DNA from: a bacterium
Lineage (GTDB): Bacteria > Desulfobacterota > Deferrisomatia > Deferrisomatales > BM512
Direction of reading: 5' to 3'
NCBI GenBank assembly: GCA_009724975.1
Contig: SRXB01000024.1
Span: 1 to 13,312 of the forward strand
Length of the DNA: 13,312 nucleotides
Below are positions 7,931 through 13,312 of this stretch, piece after piece; position 1 is the stretch's first letter, and each line of letters starts with the position of its first letter. The notes beneath the pieces are model-generated. The model worked only from the letters and a program-made list of their open reading frames with translations, was not told where the DNA came from and did no database searches. A program made the translations under genes and the position numbers.

Positions 7931-7947
7931 GGGAAAAAACCTTTCCC
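7931..7947 (+). promoter_or_regulatory. Leader stem-loop before the DUF883 gene
   Basis: GGGAAA (7931-7936) and TTTCCC (7942-7947) form a 6-bp hairpin with a 5-nt loop; an overlapping alternative pairs AAAGG with CCTTT. It ends four bases before the strong ribosome binding site AAAAGGAGGT (7951-7960) and has no following T-run. It may stabilise the mRNA 5' end or influence initiation; function unknown. Confidence 0.35.
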
Positions 7948-7965
7948 GCTAAAAGGAGGTGCGTC

Positions 7966-8283
7966 GTGGCCGACAAAGAGCTGAACATGGAGATGGAAAA
8001 CCTGAAGGCCGAGCTGGCGAAGGTGCGGGCCGACCTCGCGGGGCTGACCGCCGCGCTCAAGGGTGTGGGCGCCGCCGAGGCCGCAAACGTCAAGGCCGGA
8101 GCCGCCGAAACTTTCGCCCACCTGAAGGACGAGTTCAGGCACGCGATGGAAGAGGCGAAGGAAAAGGGCAAAAAGTCGGTGGAGGCGGTTGAACACCAGG
8201 TGGCGGAGCACCCCTTCATCGCCATAGCCGCCGCTTTCGGCCTTGGCTTCATCGTCGCCAAACTTCTCGACAACAGGAAATAG
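7966..8283 (+). CDS. DUF883 family protein (ElaB/YqjD-like), membrane-anchored
   Basis: 105 residues. An amphipathic, Ala/Glu/Lys-rich helical region (about 5-80, likely coiled coil) is followed by one C-terminal hydrophobic helix (about 83-100) and a short basic tail, LLDNRK. That layout, and the HP before the helix (family: ENP), match the DUF883 family. In E. coli, YqjD and ElaB are stress-induced inner-membrane proteins with C-terminal anchors, reported to bind ribosomes in stationary phase; that role here is by analogy only. The GTG start has an excellent AAGGAGGT ribosome binding site six bases upstream. It is the first of three small genes transcribed together; the next is YqjE-like, as in the E. 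coli yqjD-yqjE order. Confidence 0.85.
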   Translation: MADKELNMEMENLKAELAKVRADLAGLTAALKGVGAAEAANVKAGAAETFAHLKDEFRHAMEEAKEKGKKSVEAVEHQVAEHPFIAIAAAFGLGFIVAKLLDNRK

Positions 8284-8286
8284 CCC

Positions 8287-8562
8287 CTGAAGGCATTGGC
8301 CGATTTCGTCATAGCGGTCTGCGAGCTTCTGGAGGCGGAAGGGGTTCTCCTTCGCCGCAAAATCCACCAGCTCGCCCTTTCGCTGGCCCTCGTCGCGCTG
8401 GGCGCGCTGGCGGCGGCGGCTGGCCTCGGCTTTTTGCTGAGGGCCCTTTACCTCTACCTCGAAATAGCTCTGGGGCCGCCCCTTGCCGCCCTCCTGACGG
8501 GCGTTTCTTTTATAGTTCTCGCCGGAGTCTTGCTGTGGACCGCAAAGAGAAAGATACGCTGA
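8287..8562 (+). CDS. YqjE / holin-X-like two-helix membrane protein
   Basis: Small membrane protein resembling the YqjE / putative Actinobacterial Holin-X family (phage holin superfamily III): an amphipathic N-terminus (ELLEAEGVLLRRKIHQ), two transmembrane helices (roughly 25-48 and 61-81 counted from TTG 8296) separated by a short polar turn, and a basic C-terminus KRKIR. It follows the DUF883 gene as yqjE follows yqjD in enterobacteria. The start is unclear. TTG at 8296 has GAAGG only two bases upstream. CTG at 8287 has AGGA eight bases upstream within the previous gene, and I used it. The reading frame is the same as the DUF883 gene, separated only by its TAG stop. Biochemical function unknown. 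Confidence 0.75.
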   Translation: MKALADFVIAVCELLEAEGVLLRRKIHQLALSLALVALGALAAAAGLGFLLRALYLYLEIALGPPLAALLTGVSFIVLAGVLLWTAKRKIR

Positions 8563-8747
8563 CGGTCGCCGAGGCGAAGGAGAGGGTGCGCGAGGCCGCA
8601 AGAAGGCTCTCGCTGGCGGAATGGGTGCGCGAAAACCCAGCCGATGCCCTGGCGACCTCTTTCGTCGCCGGTTTTTCAGCCGGAAAGGGGAAGAACGGGG
8701 GCGATTCGGAAAAACTCCTCCTCGCCCTCGCCAATCTTCTTAAATAA
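8535..8747 (+). CDS. Small hypothetical protein, third gene of the DUF883 operon
   Basis: 70 residues, not recognised as a named family. The N-terminal two-thirds is a highly charged predicted helix (DRKEKDTLTVAEAKERVREAARRLSL). The segment WVRENPADALATSFVAGFSAG (30-50) resembles the end of DUF883 proteins, where ENP precedes the membrane helix, but here the hydrophobic stretch is short and glycine-rich. The C-terminus is polar then leucine-rich. The GTG start overlaps the YqjE-like gene by 28 bp in another frame and is preceded by GGAG seven bases upstream, supporting real, coupled translation. Its stop lies three bases from the stop of the convergent methyltransferase-fusion gene, with no visible terminator. 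Possibly a partner or degenerate paralogue of the first gene. Confidence 0.65.
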   Translation: MDRKEKDTLTVAEAKERVREAARRLSLAEWVRENPADALATSFVAGFSAGKGKNGGDSEKLLLALANLLK

Positions 8748-8750
8748 GAA

Positions 8751-9770
8751 TCAGATTTTCCTGAAAACGCTCAGGTAAAGGTGCGGGCCCAGGTCGAAAT
8801 AGCCCGCCTCGCCGAAGCCAGCCCCCCGCGCCAGCGCCGCGCACTCCTCGGGCGAGAGGCGGATTTTCAGGGGCGGCCCGGGTTTTGAGTCGCGCTTCTC
8901 GAACTCCACCACCGCCAGCTTCCCGCCTTTTTTGAGTATCCTCGCCGCCTCGGCAAGGGCTTTTTTGGCCTGGCCGCGCTCCTGAAGGTCATGCAGGACC
9001 GTCCCCATGAGCGCCAGATCGTAAAAGCCTTCCTCAAGGGTCGATAAATCCTTCAGATCCGCCCTAAATCCCCTAACTTTTCCGAAACCGCCAGCCGCCG
9101 CCCCCTCGGCGAGGGTTTTCAGCCCCTCTTCCCAGAGGTCCACGCCGTGGACAAGGGTATCTGGGCCGGTTTTGGAGGCTATGAAGAGGGCGTAATTGCC
9201 CGAGCCGCAGCCGAGGTCGGCGATTTTGTCGCTCTCCCTCGCGCCGAGGGCGGCCAGTAGTTCGCCCGCGTCCACGAGGTCGAAGCTGGATTTACCCGCC
9301 TCGTGCGGCGTCTCACCCTGGGGGTGGTGGCCGTGGCTCTTGCACCCGCAGGAGTGTCCGCCCCCCGAGCCGTGGGAATGGGAACCGTGGCCGCACCCGT
9401 GGCTAGCCCCTTGGCGGTGTCCGCCGTGGCCGCAGCCGCAGCTTTTGCCTTCGGGCCAGAGCGAAAGTTTTCCAGCCGTAAAGAGGGTTGCGTTTTCGCC
9501 CACGCTTCCCCCTTTCGCCTCGTAAACGGCGATATTGGCCGCCGCAAGGCCGCGCAAGGCTCCGCCGCCTATCGCCGAGACGACTACCGCGCCCACCCCC
9601 TTTGCTTCAAGTGCAGAAAGGGCGGCGTGATGGCCGGGTTCGCGTGAAATTTCCCCCACTATCTCTCCTGTTGCGGAATCAACCAGCAAAAATAGTGGCG
9701 CGGAGCCGAAATGGCCGAAAACCATCGTCTTTAGTCCGTCGTTTCTCTGGGCTGGAAAGCATATTTTCAT
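8751..9770 (-). CDS. NifX/NifB-type FeMo-cofactor domain fused via His/Cys-rich linker to SAM methyltransferase
   Basis: 339 residues in three parts. (1) Residues 1-102: dinitrogenase iron-molybdenum cofactor domain (NifX, NafY, NifB C-terminus, MTH1175-like), with MKICFPAQ, FGHFGSAPLFLLVD and GAVVVSAIGGGALRGLAAANI. (2) Residues 111-156: a linker with 5 Cys and 11 His in 46 residues, including CGCGHGGH, HGCGHGSHSHG and CGCKSHGHH, a likely metal-binding tract. (3) Residues about 163-339: a class I SAM-dependent methyltransferase with DLGCGSGNY (185-193), VDLW (210-213), LMGTVLHDL (254-262) and EAARILKKGGKLAVVEFEK (274-292), closest in look to UbiE/type-11 enzymes. ATG with GAGGA five bases upstream. 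No nif genes are visible nearby, so a nitrogenase role is not implied. The methylated substrate and the metal are unknown. Monocistronic here; convergent with the DUF883 operon and divergent from the prepilin-like gene. Confidence 0.88.
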   Translation of the reverse strand: MKICFPAQRNDGLKTMVFGHFGSAPLFLLVDSATGEIVGEISREPGHHAALSALEAKGVGAVVVSAIGGGALRGLAAANIAVYEAKGGSVGENATLFTAGKLSLWPEGKSCGCGHGGHRQGASHGCGHGSHSHGSGGGHSCGCKSHGHHPQGETPHEAGKSSFDLVDAGELLAALGARESDKIADLGCGSGNYALFIASKTGPDTLVHGVDLWEEGLKTLAEGAAAGGFGKVRGFRADLKDLSTLEEGFYDLALMGTVLHDLQERGQAKKALAEAARILKKGGKLAVVEFEKRDSKPGPPLKIRLSPEECAALARGAGFGEAGYFDLGPHLYLSVFRKI

Positions 9771-9881
9771 CTCGGTCCTCTGCCGTCGGCTCTTTTGGTT
9801 TTGCGTAAAAATTTACCCTGCTTCGCTCAAGTGGTTCCCCCGTCTTTTGATGATTTATTTTCCCCGAGGTTTCAAATCGAC

Positions 9882-9887
9882 TATAAT
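9882..9887 (+). promoter_or_regulatory. TATAAT -10 box upstream of the prepilin-like gene
   Basis: A perfect TATAAT at 9882-9887; the -35 region is poor (TTTCCC-like at 17 bp) and may need an activator. The expected start, 6-8 bases downstream (about 9893-9895), coincides with the first base of the long inverted repeat at 9893-9976. A second, weaker box, TATTAT (9991-9996), lies nearer the gene but would leave almost no leader for a promoter with a usable -35. Confidence 0.5.
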
Positions 9888-9892
9888 TCGCG

Positions 9893-9976
9893 CTGCCGCC
9901 GCGCTTTTTTTGGCTTTTAGCGGCCCCGAAAAATCTTTTTAGCGGGCAAGCGCCTTTAAAAAGCGCAAGGCGGCAG
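9893..9976 (+). promoter_or_regulatory. Long bulged inverted repeat: candidate structured 5' leader or small RNA
   Basis: Left arm 9893-9909 (CTGCCGCC then GCGCTTTTT) pairs with right arm 9958-9976 (AAAAAGCGC, AA bulge, GGCGGCAG). This gives 17 Watson-Crick base pairs with a single 2-nt bulge. The 48-nt interior can continue the stem with GGC/GCC (9912-9914 with 9952-9954) and GCCCCG/CGGGC (9923-9928 with 9943-9947, one bulged C), leaving an apical loop rich in A and T. It begins where transcription from TATAAT should begin and ends about 50-60 bases before the prepilin start. No T-run follows the closing arm, so it is not a simple terminator. It could act as a cis-regulatory leader, an mRNA stabiliser or a separate RNA; the DNA repeat could also act as a protein site. 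Confidence 0.5.
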
Positions 9977-10006
9977 GGCCGACAACGCGGTATTATCTTT
10001 TTAGCG
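9933..10006 (+). repeat. Direct repeats ATCTTTTTAGCG (two exact copies, one partial)
   Basis: The 12-mer ATCTTTTTAGCG occurs at 9933-9944 (inside the apical region of the hairpin) and at 9995-10006 (just upstream of the prepilin-like gene). A shorter version, CTTTTAGCG, lies nearby at about 9914-9922. Copies start 62 bp apart. The ATCTTTTT part of either copy is complementary, with one G-U pair, to AAAAGAGAT (10021-10029), the ribosome-binding region of the downstream gene. Confidence 0.5.
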
Positions 10007-10033
10007 TCAACCTTTCAGCGAAAAGAGATGGGG

Positions 10034-10471
10034 ATGAGGAGCGAAAAGGGTTTCAGCCTTATCGAGATATTGCTCGTGGTGGCGATTTTGGGCGTGCTTT
10101 CGGCCATAGCGGTGCCTAAGTACCTCGATTACGTCGCCTCGGCCAAGCGTAACGCCACAATAACCAACTTCAACACCGCCGCCAAGGTGATAAAGGGTTC
10201 TTTCGGCGCCCTTCGGGGCGGGAAAAAGACCCTGGGGGAATATATCGCCGAGGCCAACAAGGCGGGCGGCCACAATCCCTACTTCCCCGAGGAGCCCGCC
10301 TTTCGCGAGGGAGCCGCCGAGAAGGAGGGCGAGGTGGGTATCGAGCTTATTCTCTCCGAGGGCGGCGGGCCGGGCTCCAATAAGCTGGTCATTACCGCAA
10401 GGTATCTTAAGACCGATCCCGCCACGGGTGAAACCGGCCCCTTCACCGACACCAACGAGATAAAATTCTAG
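10034..10471 (+). CDS. Prepilin-like protein (type IV pilin / type II secretion pseudopilin family)
   Basis: Carries a canonical class III signal: a short leader ending KG, cleavage before Phe, then FSLIEILLVVAIL with Glu at +5 and a continuous hydrophobic helix running to AIAVPKYLDY. A prepilin peptidase should cleave after Gly6 and N-methylate Phe. The rest (about 110 residues) is a soluble domain rich in Gly, Lys and Glu with no cysteines and an acidic, polar C-terminus. I chose ATG 10034 because AAAAGAG is six bases upstream; ATG 10028 (two residues longer) has that tract directly abutting it. The gene stands alone: no prepilin peptidase, assembly ATPase or other pseudopilins are in the window, so its machine (T4P or T2SS) cannot be assigned. 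It is preceded by the structured leader and followed by a strong terminator. Confidence 0.88.
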   Translation: MRSEKGFSLIEILLVVAILGVLSAIAVPKYLDYVASAKRNATITNFNTAAKVIKGSFGALRGGKKTLGEYIAEANKAGGHNPYFPEEPAFREGAAEKEGEVGIELILSEGGGPGSNKLVITARYLKTDPATGETGPFTDTNEIKF

Positions 10472-10491
10472 CCGGGTTCTAGCCGCAAATG

Positions 10492-10521
10492 AAAAAGGAC
10501 GCCTTTGGGCGTCCTTTTTTT
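10492..10521. terminator. Bidirectional intrinsic terminator between prepilin-like gene and ettA
   Basis: AAAAAGGACGCC (10492-10503), loop TTTG (10504-10507), then GGCGTCC followed by a T-run to 10521. The GC core is seven base pairs and is extended by A-T pairs. T-runs appear at the 3' side on both strands, so it can end the prepilin-like transcript (plus) and the ettA transcript (minus, stop at 10537). Confidence 0.92.
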
Positions 10522-10536
10522 GTTTTGGATGGTTTT

Positions 10537-12219
<1,683 letters not shown>

Positions 12220-12260
12220 TTTCTTCTCCGAAGTTTATTGGGGAGCCGGAAGATACAACG

Positions 12261-12296
12261 AAAAAGCGCCTTCGGGCAATCGGGAATTTATTGCCC
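12261..12296 (-). terminator. Candidate terminator or hairpin between the unknown gene and ettA
   Basis: On the minus strand GGGCAAT (12290-12296) and ATTGCCC (12274-12280) form a perfect 7-bp stem with a 9-nt loop overlapping the upstream gene's stop. A short GCC-CGAA-GGC hairpin (12268-12277) overlaps its 3' arm and is followed by TTTTT (12261-12265). The two pairings are mutually exclusive. Termination would be modest, and ettA would then need its own promoter, which I do not see clearly in the 41 bases left. Confidence 0.4.
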
Positions 12297-12827
12297 CCGC
12301 GGGATTTGTGAAAAGGTCGCGGCGACCTCGTACATTTCGATGTATCCGGCCCTTCGCCTTGCCTTCACCTCTATGCGCGCGTCACCCCAAAAGGCCGTGA
12401 AGGAGGCCAAAGCGCCCTCTCCCCTGATCCACCTGCCGGTAAGCTCCTCTTTCCAGCTTTGGAGGTTGGAGGTCATGAGCAGGCAAAAGGAATTCGCCTC
12501 CTCGATTTTGGCGAAGGGGCGTGAGAGGTATTCTATCGCTACCAGCTTTTTGTTTTTGTAGATGAAAAGCTCCCTCTCCGCCGCAAGGTTGCCGACCTGG
12601 GGAATCTGTATCTGCGGCCCGTACATTACCTCTATGCCGGCCTCTTTTACAGGCTGCGGCGGATTGTGGTCGGCCATCCAGCGCTGGGGCTTGTCGCCGA
12701 ATTTCATTCCCTTGAAGAGAAATTTCTCCTCGGTGGCCAGGGGCGCTCTTTCGGGTGGTGGCTGGGTGGCGTTTTGCGGCGCGGCGCTAACCACTATTGC
12801 CGCAATTGTTCTGGCCGTTTTGGTCAA
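12288..12827 (-). CDS. Hypothetical protein, possibly exported
   Basis: Not recognised. About 179 residues from the TTG start. N-terminus KTARTIAAIVVSAAPQNA looks like a short signal peptide or membrane anchor (basic, then 10-12 hydrophobic residues, then small residues), followed by a Pro-rich stretch (QPPPERAP) and a mixed alpha/beta-looking domain with no obvious catalytic motif; it ends RRRAGYIEMYEVAATFSQIPRGQ. Start choice: an upstream in-frame ATG at 12837-12839 overlaps the best ribosome binding site, GGAGG (12833-12837), which is ideally placed five bases before TTG 12825-12827, and that ATG has no purine tract of its own; using it would add four residues. Divergent from the BamE-like lipoprotein with a shared 115-bp control region; upstream of ettA on the same strand. 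Confidence 0.7.
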   Translation of the reverse strand: MTKTARTIAAIVVSAAPQNATQPPPERAPLATEEKFLFKGMKFGDKPQRWMADHNPPQPVKEAGIEVMYGPQIQIPQVGNLAAERELFIYKNKKLVAIEYLSRPFAKIEEANSFCLLMTSNLQSWKEELTGRWIRGEGALASFTAFWGDARIEVKARRRAGYIEMYEVAATFSQIPRGQ

Positions 12828-12839
12828 TTTCACCTCCAT

Positions 12840-12852
12840 GCGCCAAAGGCGC
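12840..12852 (-). promoter_or_regulatory. Small leader hairpin of the hypothetical gene
   Basis: GCGCC-TTT-GGCGC on the minus strand is a perfect 5-bp stem with a 3-nt loop, ending two bases before the GGAGG ribosome binding site of the unknown gene. It lies between the TATAAT box (12864-12869) and the start. Function unknown. Confidence 0.3.
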
Positions 12853-12863
12853 GGTTCACATCG

Positions 12864-12895
12864 ATATTATATCAGCCGCCGTCCGTTAGCTAACG
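12864..12895 (-). promoter_or_regulatory. -10 box TATAAT with a perfect 12-bp palindrome in the -35 region
   Basis: On the minus strand a TATAAT box at 12864-12869 lies upstream of the hypothetical gene. The -35 region holds CGTTAGCTAACG (12884-12895), a perfect 12-bp palindrome, instead of a good -35 hexamer. A dimeric regulator bound there would sit over the -35 of this promoter and about 60 bp upstream of the divergent lipoprotein gene start. Confidence 0.45.
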
Positions 12896-12897
12896 CA

Positions 12898-12928
12898 TTG
12901 AAGCAATTTGAAATTTCCGAGCTATATT
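12898..12928 (+). promoter_or_regulatory. Candidate promoter of the BamE-like lipoprotein gene
   Basis: TTGAAG (12898-12903) and TATATT (12923-12928) with a 19-bp spacer, or CTATAT with 18 bp. The boxes are reasonable but the spacing is long. It would give a leader of about 20 nt ending in the GAGG ribosome binding site before ATG 12955. The palindrome at 12884-12895 lies immediately upstream of this -35. Confidence 0.35.
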
Positions 12929-12954
12929 TATCCGGAAAGAAAGAGAGGTGAGAC

Positions 12955-13281
12955 ATGAGAAATTTATCGGTTCTACTCTTCGTTATCCTTCTTGCGGCCT
13001 GCTCCTCGGCCCCCACCGCGCAAAAGGTGGCGCCCCAAGCCGTTGCGGACGAAAAGCCCTATTTCGACGCATCCCTCGTGGAGGAGCTAATCGTGGGAAA
13101 ATCCACGCAAAAAGATGTCCTTGTTGTGATGGGGCCTCCCTATCCCGACGACCCCGAGAAGGAAACCGGAAGATTGGTCTATATGTACACGCTCAAAAGG
13201 CAGGTCATCTTCACCTTCGACGGGGTTGTGCTGAAGTCGAAGGAATGGACGGACATTTACGGAATTCACATGGGCAAGTAG
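12955..13281 (+). CDS. Small lipoprotein resembling BamE/SmpA-OmlA family
   Basis: 108 residues. A lipoprotein signal peptide (MRNLSVLLFVILLAAC) has lipobox LAAC, so the mature protein begins at lipidated Cys16; Ser at +2 and +3 predicts outer-membrane sorting by the Lol rule. The mature domain has the layout of small BamE-like folds: a helix ending LIVGKSTQKDVLVVMGPP (family pattern: G-x-T-x-x-x-V...GxPxx), then a strand pair around LVYMYT and a VIFTFDGVVL hairpin. BamE is the accessory lipoprotein of the outer-membrane beta-barrel assembly machine, but several unrelated small lipoproteins share the fold, so I give no symbol. ATG has GAGG six bases upstream. It is divergent from the unknown gene at 12288-12827. 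A T-run follows the stop (13282-13289) but without a clear stem. Confidence 0.75.
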   Translation: MRNLSVLLFVILLAACSSAPTAQKVAPQAVADEKPYFDASLVEELIVGKSTQKDVLVVMGPPYPDDPEKETGRLVYMYTLKRQVIFTFDGVVLKSKEWTDIYGIHMGK

Positions 13282-13312
13282 TTTTTTTATCAGCAAGCAA
13301 GGAGCGCGGGCC

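Noticed and set aside
8751..9770. Nitrogenase cofactor assembly locus
   Set aside because: NifX-like domains are widespread outside nitrogen fixation, and no nifH, D, K, E, N or B is in the window.
9196..9808. Overlapping plus-strand frames opposite the methyltransferase fusion
   Set aside because: Pro/Ala/Arg-rich translations opposite a gene with conserved domains; shadows.
13282..13312. Terminator after the BamE-like gene
   Set aside because: There is a run of seven or eight T but no convincing stem before it, and the window ends.

Overview
The window is about 13.3 kb of GC-rich, densely packed bacterial chromosome with Gram-negative traits: a lipobox lipoprotein resembling BamE, a prepilin-like protein, and a DUF883/YqjE-type membrane operon. 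The gene order class V aminotransferase - serA - hisZ, and a class V aminotransferase standing where serC would be expected, suggest a deltaproteobacterial (Desulfobacterota, Desulfuromonas/Geobacter-like) lineage. That assignment is inference from gene content. I see no rRNA, tRNA, CRISPR array, insertion sequence or phage gene; this is mostly core chromosome.

Left block (1-6287, all minus strand): an RNase E/G ribonuclease with a long basic, Pro/Gln-rich tail, then a ~180-bp promoter region, then a class V aminotransferase, D-3-phosphoglycerate dehydrogenase (serA) and the ATP-phosphoribosyltransferase regulatory subunit (hisZ, cut by the left edge). The last three genes abut with 0-1 bp between them and should be one mRNA. 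The aminotransferase and SerA can supply the first two steps of serine synthesis; HisZ serves the first step of histidine synthesis. Their promoter has near-consensus -35/-10 boxes, with the -10 bracketed by copies of GTCACA.

Middle block (6390-8747, plus): a CCA-adding-type tRNA nucleotidyltransferase with an HD domain, divergent from the RNase gene, followed by three small genes: a DUF883 (ElaB/YqjD-like) membrane-anchored protein, a YqjE/holin-X-like two-helix membrane protein, and a 70-residue unknown with a DUF883-like ENP segment.

Right block (8751-13312): a minus-strand three-part protein, with a NifX/NifB-type FeMo-cofactor domain, a His/Cys-rich linker and a class I SAM methyltransferase, convergent with the small-gene operon. 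Divergent from it is an orphan prepilin-like gene. The 257-bp gap between them holds a TATAAT box followed, at the expected transcription start, by a 17-bp bulged inverted repeat able to form an ~84-nt hairpin. A strong bidirectional terminator separates the prepilin gene from ettA (ABC-F). Upstream of ettA is an unrecognised, possibly exported protein, divergent from a small BamE-like lipoprotein; a perfect 12-bp palindrome lies between those two.

The two observations most worth follow-up are the NifX-metal linker-methyltransferase fusion and the structured leader of the prepilin-like gene. No stretch over 300 bp lacks a gene.
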